A DNA stretch of 64,000 nt from Ischnura elegans (Eukaryota > Arthropoda > Insecta > Odonata > Coenagrionidae): NCBI RefSeq assembly GCF_921293095.1, contig NC_060252.1, positions 1,426,001 to 1,490,000 on the forward strand. The letters are read 5' to 3'. The notes beneath the pieces were generated by a model. The model was not told the origin of the DNA. It saw nothing but the letters and a program-made list of their open reading frames with translations, and did no database searches. Positions 53,851-64,000 of the stretch are shown here, in pieces. The translations under genes and the position numbers were made by a program. The number at the start of each line of letters is the position of its first letter. Position 1 is the first letter of the stretch.

Positions 53851-55836
53851 CCCAGTAAACACGTATGACTCATGCATGAGGTCATAAGGAAGTCTGACGA
53901 CTTTGTAGGACTCCTACAAAAGAGTCCCAAATGGCCTCATAATGATGTCTCCGTGAGGTCATATGCACTCGTATAGGAATTCTTTTCGCGGTCTCACACG
54001 ACTCTGAAGGAGCTCATACAAGAGGTCTTATAGGACTCCTATAACAGTTCCAATATGATATAGGCGCAAATGTGGCGCCACCACGTGTGTGATAATGGAA
54101 CTACCTGGAGAACCAGAAAAATTACCCACTTCGTAATAATTCCGATAGATGGCTTTGAAATAGCCTACAAAAACGCCGGGGCCTCTACCAGCCCATTAAT
54201 TAAGATTTCAAAATACTTTACGCACCTTTATTTAAGAAAACTCTCCGATGACATAAGCACCCGACGTATCCAATTAAAATAAAGCAAAATAATACATTTA
54301 ATGAGAACCATAGGTGGAAATACGGCAGAAAAACAAAATGGAATAGACAACTTCATGATATTTATAAATTTATTCTTCATAATATTAAGTCAATAAACAA
54401 ACATCACGAGTTTTTGAATTCTTCCTCTCTGCATACTTTACGCGGTCTCCGCTTGATACAGCCACTGCCTCTCCACTCTCTCAAAGGCGACACTACTTGC
54501 TGATGTCGGGTTCCATTTCATTAGAGAGGCTGAAAAAAAACATTGAACTTAAGTTTGTTGAGAGTTATAATTGATAACATGATAACATCAAATAAACCAG
54601 ATAAAGACTATTTATCTCATTAGCAGTCCCTAAATACTCCCACGGCCGGTTTTAGCACCGAAGATGACCGTTTTAACTTGGTTAATTTTAGGAGTAACCG
54701 AATTAGTGAACTACTTTTGATTAACTCTTACACTTAATTACATTCCTATTGCATTAGAATGCTCTTAGAAGTTAACTTAAATACATGGTAAACGTTATTT
54801 CCATGCTTTATCGTTCCATAAGTTACATTACGAAGTGAAATCAAGCAAATTATAAATCGGTTAGCACTTTTGTTTGTTTACGTCATGATTTTGAGAACTG
54901 AGAAGTTTATGAACTTCAATGATCTTAGGGAAAACTGTTTTGTGAACCCGAGATAATAAAAACACTGCGTGAACACGTACTAGATATGATCGAGATAGTG
55001 TATATTAGCGGAGATTATTTAAAATGCGATAACAGCAAATTTATAAGGATACGATGAATGAATGAAATGAAACATGAACAACAACAAAGGCACGTTACAA
55101 AACGTGTTCCACCTAAATATTTTACATGGATATATTTACCGATAATCAATGATAAGCATGAACTTAACCAGCTTTGAAAATAGTATAATTAATGGATTTT
55201 CTCATTAACAAGTGGATAAAGAATCGTACACATAAAATCATTGAAACTTACCGTCCAAGTCTCCGTGCACGTAACACATCATGATGTCCACAAGGTACGT
55301 GCCGATCTCAGATCTGATGGAATCCTGATTCACGTTCGTAGACACAAGGTAAAACACGAGCAAGAACTAGGCCATGGAGCACACACGATATTAATCATAA
55401 ACTAGACGTCTGAGCTCAAGGCAGTAGAATAACACGACAACACAATGGCGGACCTATCTACCTAATGGCGGAAGTGTCAGCTTATTTAATAGAATCGGAG
55501 GGAGAAGTTAACGAACCCATCTCTTAATATAAAGAGTTAATTGAAGGAAGGAAAAATAATATACACGCAGAAATGTATAATTACTATTGAAATTATAATT
55601 CATTAACATGTACATGACTTGATTTTTCAGGCCTCATGTGTGTGTGATCTTGAAGACCCCATGAAGTGTGAGGTCTTCAAGACTTCATGAAGTATGCGGT
55701 CTTTAAGACATCATTCATGTGACCTCATGAAGTGTGAGGTCTTAAAGGCCCTTTCATGTCTCTTAATGTGGAATCTTAAAGGAGTCCAACGTATGAGTTC
55801 ATATAAGACCTCATTACGAATACTGTGTTGACTGGG
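53851..55836 (-). mobile_element. Element C: CCCAGTMAACAC-ended non-autonomous DNA transposon
   Basis: The left end reads CCCAGTAAACAC and the right end, reversed, reads CCCAGTCAACAC, with CA directly outside both (53849-53850 and 55837-55838). Both subterminal regions are rich in AGGTCTT, GACCTCATGA and TCATGAAGTGTGAGGTC words in both orientations. It split a BEL/Pao frame, which reads SDASA before and ERAYGACIY after it. The only coding signal is a tiny two-exon gene. The terminal style and 2-bp duplication match elements A and B. Confidence 0.7.
54438..55375 (-). CDS. Small two-exon gene of element C (nonsense at codon 3)
   Basis: Exon 1, 55375-55252, starts ATGGCC then TAG, and continues FLLVFYLVSTNVNQDSIRSE, IGTYLVDIMMCYVHGDLD to donor GACG/GTAAGT. 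Exon 2, 54529-54438, follows acceptor TTTTTTTCAG and reads SLMKWNPTSASSVAFERVER, QWLYQAETA, stop. The join is in frame. The last residues (ERQWLYQAE) resemble the ends of the A and B accessory proteins (EWLRQAS, DWFRHAES), so this may be a severely reduced derivative. One nonsense codon near the start may mean a different start or inactivation. Very tentative. Confidence 0.4.
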
Positions 55837-55838
55837 CA

Positions 55839-56440
55839 GAAGCATCTGAGAATCCATGTAATTCAATCGATCTTATTTAACCTCTTGTTAGCACGAAACG
55901 ATTAATCATAATGTCATTCATTGCTGGGATCTGTTTACATAGAGAAAACCATTCTTGTAATAGTTGACATGGTAATCTTTCATCCCAATTATATTTGCAC
56001 TGCCACAGTTTCTGCATGAATATTTTGAAGGTTATGGTGATTGGACTCACTAATCCTAAGGGATCAAATGTTGATGATATTACAGAGAGAATTTTCCTTT
56101 TCGTGCAGTATGAATCCAAAACTGGCAATAGAGGTTTGTGGATTGAATTCACAATAACAAACTGATCAGATTTAGGTAGCCATTTCAAACCTAGTGTTTT
56201 CACCATCTGACTATCATCATCTGCCAACGAATGGTTTAGCTCTTTTAATTGCGTTGGAATGGCTTCCAACACCTTCCTGTCATTACTGCACCATTTTCTG
56301 AGTTGAAATCCTCCTAGTTCTAATAATTCTTGTAGTTCCCTTTGTAGTTTGATTGCACTTTCTGGAGTATCTGATCCAGTTAAACCGTCGTCCACGTAAA
56401 AATCTCTTGTCAAGGCCTCTGCTGTGTCTGGCCTCTATTG
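55839..56440 (-). pseudogene. BEL/Pao reverse transcriptase fragment
   Basis: Minus strand: [20 protein letters not shown] contains the YVDD catalytic motif. Then LQELLELGGFQLRKWCSND, KTLGLKWLPKSD, ILSVISSTFDPLGLVSPITI and KLWQCKYNWDERLP, all Pao-type RT and connection text. A stop follows FVLTRG, then SIELHGFSDASA up to the element C insertion. The upstream two-thirds of the RT is missing: at about 56440 the sequence switches directly to a Gypsy RNase H. Confidence 0.85.
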
Positions 56441-58380
56441 TGGTCCGTGCATAATGTGAACTTACGACCATACAAATATTGGTTGAATTTTTTTACACCA
56501 TACACAACTGCTAAGGCTTCTTTGTCTATCTGTGAGTATTTACATTCTGCCTGAGATAGCGTTCTAGAGTGGAATGCAATCGGTTTCTCCACACCTTCAT
56601 TGGTCACGATGCTTAATAATCAACTGACACCCATAGAACTTGCATCAACAGCTAGTTTTAAAGGCAAACTAGGATCATAATGTGCTAAAACAGGGGCTCC
56701 AGTTAACACTTCCTTAACATGGTTAAAAGATGCTGTAAACTCATCATCAAATTTAAATGTCACACCCTTTCTTAACAAATTATATAATGGTCTCAAGATT
56801 GTTGACATGTTACTGATGAACTTTCCATAATAATTAATTAAACCAATAAATGCTTTGACTTCAGTGACAGTCTTAGGAATACGTGCATTAACTATGGCTG
56901 ATATTTTAGACTGAGAGGTCTGCAGTCCCTCTTTGTCTATGATAAACCCCAGGTATTCTACCTGGTCCGCAAAAAACGTGCATTTGTCTTTTCTTACTGT
57001 AAAGCCTTTTTCACTAAAGCGCTTGCATACTTCTTGCAATCTACGAAAATGAGTTTCATTATCAGGAGCAGTGATAAGAACATCATCCATGAATACTGAG
57101 TTACCTTCTAAGTTTTGCAAGGCTTGTTCAATTACCCTTTGGAATATTCCAGGAGCTGACGAGATTCCGTAGGGCATTCAGCAATAAGAAAAAAGACCCT
57201 TATGCGTACTTATTGTACATAGTTTTTGAGAGTTCTCGTCTAACTCTAATTGCTTATAAGCTTGGCTCAAATCTAATTTGCTAAAACTTACTCCCTGCTG
57301 TAAATTAGCAAATAAATCTTCAATCCTAGGGATAGGGTATTTATCTGTTTCCAAGTACTGATTTAAGGTAACCTTAAAATCACCACATATCCTCATATCG
57401 CCGTTCTTTTTTAAAACGGGCACAATTGGTGTTCCCCACTCAGAACTTTCTATAGGGACTAAAATGTGTTCATCTATTAGGCGCTGGAGTTCTTTTTCAA
57501 CCTTGCCTTTTATAGAGAAGGGTATTGGTCGTGGTTTAAAGTACCTTGGCCTAGAGTTTTCCTTCAGGTTAAGCCTTACCGGTTCTCCCTTATACTGCCC
57601 CAATTTGTCAGTAAATACTTCAGGAAATTGACCGAATAACTCGGCTTTCATTATTTCAACATTAGTATCCTTACTGAAACGTTTATCAATGGCACACAAG
57701 TTGCTCTTAAATGAAATATCTACTCCAAGCACTTTGAGCCACTCACGACCCATTAATGGATGTGAGCCTCCCTTAATAAGATAAAAATCCAAATTTCTAT
57801 AATACATATTTTCATAGCACACATCAACCGTTACCTTTCCTAAAGGTAAAATGGGTTCATTAGTATACGAACGCAGAGTGAGATCACAAGGCGACAACAA
57901 TGTGCAAGAACTGAAATTATTTTTGTAAAATTGGTCACTACAAACAGTGACACTGGCTCCCGTGTCTACTTCAAAAGTTGTTTCCCGACCTTGAACTAAA
58001 ACCTTAATTTTAACAGGGTCAACCGTAGTTACTTCTGTTACTCTTTCACTCTCATTGAATAAATGTTGAACATCTTCAACGCAACCTTTGGAATGATCGT
58101 TACCCGAGATGCTTTTGGAATTACACACATTAGAGTGATCATCACTCACGAAATTGTGTTGCCCATTATGTGCAGATCTTTTATTTTGAAATTTAAACTG
58201 ATTTTGCCCATTTTTCTTAAACTTATAACAATGGTAGTCTGGTATCTTACCAGATTCTGCTGACTTACATACTTTAGAAATGTGATTTCTCTTACCACAT
58301 TTATGGCACATAACACCAAACAACCTGCACTGCTTTCTGTAATGGCCATACTGCCCACAGCACAAACACTGCACTTTCTC
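56441..58380 (-). pseudogene. Gypsy-type gag-pol fragment: zinc knuckles, protease, RT, partial RNase H
   Basis: Minus strand, one frame with two in-frame stops. In order: CCHC knuckles CLCCGQYGHYRKQC and CHKCGKRNHISKVC; protease FEVDTGASVTVCSD; GREWLKVLGVDI; RT start RPIPFSIKGKVEKELQRLID; RICGDFKVTLNQYLETDKYP; SKLDLSQAYKQLELDE. Then FSYC, a TGA stop (57178-57180, a CGA-to-TGA type change), and MPYGISSAPGIFQRVIEQAL, VFMDDVLITAPD (catalytic), FADQVEYLGFII and FIGLINYYGKFI. RNase H begins VDASSMGV, stop, then [20 protein letters not shown] and FTLCTDHN, where it ends at the BEL junction. No LTR or integrase is visible. The gag side is cut by the I-like element at 58381. Confidence 0.85.
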
Positions 58381-58523
58381 TAGTAGTAGTAGGTTTGGGG
58401 TTAAGGGTGCGTCGACAGCTAAGGTCATTAGAACCACGCGCAATCAAATTGCGACATAAGCATATACTATAATTTTAGTTTGGTGCGGCACTGTTGACAA
58501 TATTGATGTAAACTTCGAGCCTA

Positions 58524-61500
58524 TCAAATCGAATTCACAAGACCAGTTTTCTTAACGAATTCTATGACGCGGCATAGGCGGCCAGGGTCATCGCCCAGAA
58601 TAAATTCTAGGTTGCCCCTGACGCCTGTCCGGCTTCGCGTAATATGATGCTCATCACACTCCGTCAAGAGGTGTCTCACAGTCAGGGGACAGTCACAATA
58701 GCCACATCGAGGTGGGATCTTGTCTTGGGTGAAGAGATAGGAATGTGTCAGGGCGCAATGACCGATTCTCAGTCTAGTAATAATGACCTCCTCCCTACGA
58801 TTCCTCCCAACAGAAGAGGGCCACATTGACGTAACCGGTTTGATAATTCTCAGTTTGTTATTCGTTACGTTCGTCCATACCTCACTCCACTGCCGTAGAA
58901 CTATTCCGCGCATGGCCATCTGCAGGTCTTGATAGGTTACAGTAGTCGAAGCCTGCGCCGGCAGCGTGAGCGCCGCCTTTGCAGCTGCATCTGCTTTTTC
59001 GTTTCCTGTTATTCCCATGTGCCCGGGAACCCATAGGAACGACACTTGGCGTCCACGTTTACAGATATAATATAGAGCGATTTGGATATCTTGCACAATA
59101 GGGTGCGTCGGGAAAATAGCGGCGATAGATTGCAGCGAGCTCTTTGAGTCGGTGCATACTATGGTGGAAGGGTTGCAATCGTCGGCGACCATCCCCAACG
59201 CCATCTTAATGGCGATAAGCTCCGCTGTGTATATGCTACACAACGGGCTGAGTCTCGTCTGCTTGATGCCGTGGTATGCCGAGGACACTGCGCAGGCACA
59301 GGCGGCTTCCGACTTGGATCCGTCTGTATACATTAGTCGACTGCCCTTATGGCGACTGACGAATTCATTAAAATGACACTGATACTCTGAGGCAGTGGAG
59401 TATTCTTTCTGGAGTCCTTTAAAAGCATCATAAATTTTGGGATGTGGAATTATCCATGGCGGGATATCGGGGTAAACGATTGGAGCTACATCCGGGAGTT
59501 GAATTCCGGATGCTTCGATGAACTCTTTCAATCGTACACATAGTGGCTTAGTGGCTCTCGTTCTTATAATAAAAATTCTTAAAAACTTTGGATTAAAAAC
59601 AATGTTAAAACACGGGTGACCTCTTGAGGCTAAGATTTTCGCCGCGTAGTTTAACATCAGGATGTTCCTTCGGCTCTGCAAAGGCGGCTCTCCAGCGTCT
59701 GCATAAATGCTGAGCACCGGGCTGGTGCGGAAGGCACCAGTTGAGAGCCGCAACCCTGTGTTGTGCAGCGTCGTCAAGGTTCTTAAAATTGACTCGCGGC
59801 CAGACGAGTAAATAAAACTCCCATAGTCCAGCCTGGACCGAACAAGTGCGCGATATAATAAAAGCATCATGCTGCGGTCGGCGCCCCATGAGGAGTGGGT
59901 TAAAAACTTTAAAATATTTAGGGTCCTAAGACAGTTATTTCTTAAAAACTGAATATGTTCCCGCCAATTTAATCGGTGGTCTAGGGTCATACCTAGGAAC
60001 CGAGCCGACTCCACGTACGGAAGGGGTCTGCCATCCAGTTTTAAAACTGGAGGGGCAAAGTAACCTCTCTTCCGGTAAAAATGCACGCATTTGGTCTTTT
60101 CCGCTGAAAATTTAAAACCATTTTTCCGTGACCAGTTGCCTAGGTTATTTAAAGCTAACTGTAGTTGTCTGGCTACCGATACAAGTTTGGACGACCGGCA
60201 AAAGATTGCCAGGTCATCCACGAACAGCGAGCTCATCGTTGGGGCTTTGACACAATCCGCCACGTCATTTACGGCTACCGCGAAAAGTGTCACGCTCAAT
60301 ACGGAGCCCTGTGGTACCCCATTTTCCAGGGAATAAGATTGCGATAAGTCTCGGCCTATTCTGACCTTAAAAGTGCGGTTCTTTAAAAACTTTTCAATGA
60401 ATATTGGCAGATGGCCTCTAAATCCCCATTTGTGGAGCGTCAAGAGTATTTTCCGGCGCCAGACCCGGTCGTAAGCCTTCTCTAGATCAAAGAAAATACC
60501 AACAACGTGCTGACGAAGGACAAAGGCCTCCTGGATGTAGTTCTCTGTCCTGACAAGGTGGTCAACTGTCGATCGGCCGCGTCGGAAGCCACATTGGACA
60601 GTGGAAAGAAGGTTTCGACGCTCCAGCCACCAAACAAGTCGTCGGTTCACCATTCTTTCCATTACCTTACACAGACAGCTGGTGAGGGATATTGGACGAT
60701 AGTTGTTCGGATCAGATTTATCCTTGCCCTGTTTTAAAATTGGAATAACTATAGATTCGCGCCAGGACGGTGGGAAGCTTCTCTCTGCCCAAAGTTGATT
60801 GAAACATAAAAGAACTTCCAATAAAGCTCTCTCTCTGGAAGATTCCGGAGAAAGGCATTATGGATCTCATCCATCCCCGGAGACGTGTCGCGGGAAGCTG
60901 CGATTGCTGATTTTAGTTCCCAAAGGGAAAATGGGACATTGTAGTCCGCCAGTGTCCCCCTATCAGCGAAAGAAAGTGTGTGCAATTCGCAGCGTCTCTT
61001 CAAGGATAGGAAGGAGTCCTCATAATTGGAGTTGCCGTTTATGTTAGCTAACAGCCGTCCGAATATCTCGCTGATGGCGGCCGATGAGGTTACGATGTTG
61101 TCATTGTTTTTAATGTATGTGACTCCATGCTGACGGTGGTCACCACAGATACTCCTCACCTTTTTCCACACCTGCGACACTGGTGTCCGGCAGTTTATCC
61201 CGGATACAAATGACATCCAGGAGTCTTTCTTCGCCTCTTTGACCACCTTTCGGGCTTTGGCTCGGAGACGGCGAAAGGAAGCCAAATTTATGGCTGTTGG
61301 GTATTTATTAAAAATTCTTAGCGCTCTCTTGCGTGCCTGAATAGCCTTGGCGCAATCGTCGTTCCACCATGGAACGGAAGGCTTCATACGGGCGTGTCCT
61401 GACCTTGGCACACTACTATTTGCACATTCGCCGATACTGTTTGTCAAAAATTCAATATTCTGGATACCACAGCGGCCTTCGTTAAATGTAAAATTGAATG

Positions 61501-62230
61501 ATTCTTTAAAAAGAGCCCAGTCGGCTCTCCGGATACTCCAATTGCTAGGACGTAAAATATTGGGGTTAAAATATTCCTCTCTATTAATAGTAATGGGGAA
61601 GTGATCACTCCCACATAGATCGTCGTGAACATTCATTTGGAATTTGTCCATTAATGTGCTCGAAGTAAAACAAAGGTCAATAGTCGAATAATTGCCGTTA
61701 AAACTATTGAACCTAGTTTTCTTTCCGTCGTTTAATAAAACCAGGTTAGAGACTGTTAAAAACTGCGATAAAATGCGTCCTCTCTGATTGCACTGTGCCC
61801 TGGAGCTACCCCATAGTGTATCATGGGCATTAAAATCACCTACTATAATAAAGGGTTTTGACAGTTGGCAGATAAGGGAGTCTAAATAAAAAAGGGTCAC
61901 CGGTGCCCCCTCTGGAAGGTATACGTTACATAGAGTCACCGACTGGGGGCCGTGCAGCGTTACCGCTACCGCCTGAAAAGGCGTGTTAAGCGCCACCCGG
62001 GAGACATGAAGGGTCTCACTAGTGGCGATCATAACACCACCGTGTGCCCGTTGGCCACTTATGTCGTCATATCTAAAAACGTTAAAACCACTTAAAATAC
62101 CCTTGTCCGTTGCTTTAAAATGTGTTTCTTGCAGGCAAATGCACATTGGATTGAAATCACGCAGTAAAATGGCCAGCTCCTCCTTGTGCCGATAAAAACC
62201 ATTACAATTCCATTGTAAAATAAAAGCCAT
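58524..62230 (-). pseudogene. I-like ORF2: endonuclease, reverse transcriptase, RNase H; one frameshift
   Basis: Starts MAFILQWNCNGFYRHKEEL. Endonuclease motifs: CLQETHFKA, IVGDFNAHDTLWGS, STIDLCF, CGSDHFPI. Then a linker, and after a frameshift near 60850 the reverse transcriptase: YRPISLTSCLCKVMERMVNR, QCGFRRGRSTVDHL, GIFFDLEKAYDRVWR, LENGVPQGSVLSVTLFAVAV, SLFVDDLAIFCRSS, GFKFSAEKTKCVHF. RNase H: YTDGSKSEA, IYTAELIAIKMAL, CTDSKSSLQSI, LWVPGHMGITGNEKADAAAK. It ends with a CGYCDCPLTVRHLLTEC cysteine motif and a stop. EN-RT-RNase H order is that of the I superfamily. The single break lies in a GAGAGAGAG tract and fits one extra GA. All catalytic motifs are intact. Confidence 0.9.
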
Positions 62231-62275
62231 GATTAAAGATAAATAAAAAAAAAACTTGAACTGCGTGAGGTATGT

Positions 62276-63430
62276 TCAGCGCTTAAGTCTATTCTTCTTT
62301 GTCTTTTTCTTGGCTTGGAGGATCTCTGTCTCTGAGAGACTTTCGTCTTCCTCCATTGACTCTGGTTGGTTCAGTTTACCTTTTGTGACGCCGGAGGTAG
62401 TTGGGGGTGGCGTAACCTCACGCTTCTTTTGCGTTACGCCAGTGTTTTGATTGGTTGGGTTCCTTTTAGGGGAACCCACAGCGGTGGAATTATTTTTAGC
62501 AGCCGGTTTAGATGCCTTATCCGGTTTGGCAGGTTCTACAGTGTTATTATCATTCTTGGGGATAGAGTCGGTTTGTGTGCCAATTGAGGCCTTAGTGACC
62601 GTTGATTCGACAACCTTAGCAAAGGATTTCGAGAAGGTCGGGGCAGTTATTGATCTATACTTCTTCCTTGCGTCGAAATATGTAATTTTCTCTGTTGTTT
62701 TAATCTCCATTATTTTACGCTCTTCTAACATTTTTGGGCATTTGCGGGAATAAGCGGGGTGTGCGCCCTCGCAGTTCACACATTGCGGACCCTTGGGGCA
62801 GCTGGAGTCACCGTGTGAATCCTGGCCGCAGCGTGGGCAGGTGGCCTTGCCTTCGCATCGCGTTGCGATGTGACCGAAGCGCTGGCACTGGAAGCAGCGC
62901 ATCGGGGCTGGTATGAATGGTCGCACGGGAACTGATTCATACCCTATGTCGGGGAGCCGATCGCACGAAAACGTAAGCACTACGGATGTGGTATTTGTTA
63001 CTTCTCCGTTCCGTTTTGTGGTTAGTCGACGAACATCGCTCACTCCCTGAGATGCCATCTCATGCTTTATTTCGTCGACTTCCACATACAAAAGATCGTA
63101 GTGACTAATTACGCCCCGACAAGTGTTTAGGGTTCGGTGGACCTCCACTGTCACTGGGATATCATTTAACAGCTTCATTTTAAGGATCTTCTCGCTTTGC
63201 GCCTTGTTCGATGTTTCAATTAATAGGGTCCCGTCGCGTAACTTCTTTGCAGACTTTATGTCTCCCGGTACTGCTGCAGATAACACTTTACGGATTAAGA
63301 AGGGGGACACTTTTTTCAGCGTTTCCCCTTCCTTCTGGCTTTTCATTACCAAGAACTTGTTGTTTTTCATTTCTCCCCCGCCCGTTTCCGGACGGGATCT
63401 TTTTGGAGGTGGAGATAAATTGTGATCCAT
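62276..63430 (-). CDS. I-like ORF1 (gag-like, three CCHC zinc knuckles)
   Basis: An intact 384-residue frame starting MDHNLSPPPKRSRPETGGGE. Residues 60-165 form the mixed alpha/beta domain usual for arthropod ORF1 proteins (KLRDGTLLIETSNKAQSEKI; TCRGVISHYDLLYVEVDEI). Three tandem knuckles follow: CFQCQRFGHIATRC, CPRCGQDSHGDSSC and CVNCEGAHPAYSRKC. The last 100 residues are Lys/Pro/Thr-rich and end KKTKKNRLKR. Expected to bind element RNA and support target-primed reverse transcription. The open frame indicates a young copy. Confidence 0.9.
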   Translation of the reverse strand: MDHNLSPPPKRSRPETGGGEMKNNKFLVMKSQKEGETLKKVSPFLIRKVLSAAVPGDIKSAKKLRDGTLLIETSNKAQSEKILKMKLLNDIPVTVEVHRTLNTCRGVISHYDLLYVEVDEIKHEMASQGVSDVRRLTTKRNGEVTNTTSVVLTFSCDRLPDIGYESVPVRPFIPAPMRCFQCQRFGHIATRCEGKATCPRCGQDSHGDSSCPKGPQCVNCEGAHPAYSRKCPKMLEERKIMEIKTTEKITYFDARKKYRSITAPTFSKSFAKVVESTVTKASIGTQTDSIPKNDNNTVEPAKPDKASKPAAKNNSTAVGSPKRNPTNQNTGVTQKKREVTPPPTTSGVTKGKLNQPESMEEDESLSETEILQAKKKTKKNRLKR

Positions 63431-64000
63431 AGACTAACCCTTTATTCATCCCCTGGGCTCCCCACCCACCACGGAGCCACACATTCGGGACGCCACACCG
63501 AGATCCGGTGTGGTCGCCAGGGCTACCCAAGGGATATAGGAACCTTCGATAGGAGGTCTCTTTCGGGTTAGAACCTCCAGCGCGGGGGCCCTCCGAACCC
63601 ACACGCCTTCGGCCGCCCTACGGAGACCCCCATATCTCCAGCACTAACCCGTCCTGGCGTACGCTCGGAAGGAGCCGCCAAGCTCCCCAGCCGCCAGGAG
63701 CCGATTGACCGAGCTGGGCTCTTCTCGGCCGCCCGTTTTTCGGGGAATCCAGGGCCGAAGTGGGGTGTTGGACTCCGGCCCATACCGGGTTTCCGACGCC
63801 CAGCTGGGTGCCGGAGAACTCACCCACCAGGATCCCCTTCTCCCCCTTGTACGGGTCTCCACGCACGGCAAACACGTGGGTGAATCTGGACGCCAGATGT
63901 TTCGGCTACTCAGCACAGCAGAGTCACATGCTGTCTGGACGCTATCCTAGCGTACGAAGGGTTTTTTGACGAGGTTGTCTCCCCGGTGGGCTCGGGTCCG
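63431..64000 (-). other. GC-rich 5' leader of the I-like element
   Basis: Directly upstream of ORF1 and much richer in G and C than the window. Overlapping open frames on both strands here are a composition effect. I-type elements carry an internal promoter in this region; none can be recognised by eye. It continues beyond the window. Confidence 0.5.

Larger units (their letters stand above)
58381..64000 (-). mobile_element. I-like non-LTR retrotransposon, nearly full length
   Basis: Minus strand; the 3' end at 58381 has CTACTACTACTA next to the Gypsy sequence, preceded by the GTCGACGCACCCTT word shared with the copy at 39907. It contains ORF1 (63430-62276), a 45-bp gap, and ORF2 (62230-58524). 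The 5' leader from 63431 is GC-rich and continues past the window end, so the 5' end and target duplication cannot be seen. It inserted into the Gypsy gag. Confidence 0.85.

Noticed and set aside
63431-63975. Many overlapping open frames on both strands
   Set aside because: The I-like 5' leader is GC-rich, which lowers stop frequency; no protein character.
1-64000. CRISPR arrays, bacterial operons, tRNA and rRNA genes
   Set aside because: The tandem repeats found are contiguous without spacers; no cloverleaf with A and B boxes and no rRNA-like conserved text was seen.

Overview
The window looks like arthropod-type nuclear DNA. Introns have GT/AG borders, there are no bacterial operons or Shine-Dalgarno sites, composition is AT-rich, and transposable elements (TEs) are very dense and nested. 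I found no rRNA, tRNA, CRISPR array or complete host gene. The species cannot be fixed from the sequence; the TE mix (I-like, CR1/Jockey-like, BEL/Pao, Gypsy, Tigger/pogo, mariner, piggyBac, hAT) fits an insect, crustacean or chelicerate.

Region by region. 1-9.5 kb: a Tigger remnant, a TA-flanked unclassified element, a frameshifted ZMYM1-like hAT transposase (3.3-6.7 kb), a second Tigger remnant, a MITE and a mariner tip. 9.5-19.3 kb: a hAT with a CGGBP1-like zinc finger, several Tigger/pogo-type elements with TA target duplications, and two possible host exons (a C2H2 zinc-finger exon with one nonsense codon and an unrecognised terminal exon). 21-26.4 kb: a possible membrane-protein exon, then element B (21904-26384), which carries a spliced DUF4806-type gene. 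27.3-39.6 kb: element A (27273-39612), a 12.3-kb DNA transposon with an intact 718-aa tnp2/CACTA-like transposase and a complete six-exon DUF4806 gene, loaded with younger insertions. 39.9-52.8 kb: non-LTR fragments, MITEs, a piggyBac pseudogene split by a hAT MITE, a mariner, and an element with very long inverted repeats. 52.8-64 kb: a BEL/Pao pol fragment split by element C (53851-55836), fused to a Gypsy pol fragment, followed by a nearly intact I-like non-LTR retrotransposon (58381 to beyond the window end), all on the minus strand.

The most interesting system is a group of DNA transposons (A, B, C, and solo ends of a fourth family, D). Their termini begin CCC followed by A, T or C-containing family-specific sequence (CCCTAGTAGCAC, CCCTGTAAAC, CCCAGTMAACAC, CCCACACAGCA) instead of the classical CACTA. 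The three complete copies are each flanked by a 2-bp direct repeat (TA, AT, CA). Each family has its own palindromic subterminal repeat word, and A and B carry accessory DUF4806 genes with conserved intron positions. A appears autonomous; B keeps only the accessory gene; C carries only a very small two-exon gene. I infer that the transposase and the DUF4806 protein work together on the subterminal repeats, much as TnpA/TnpD-type pairs do in plant CACTA elements; this has not been shown.
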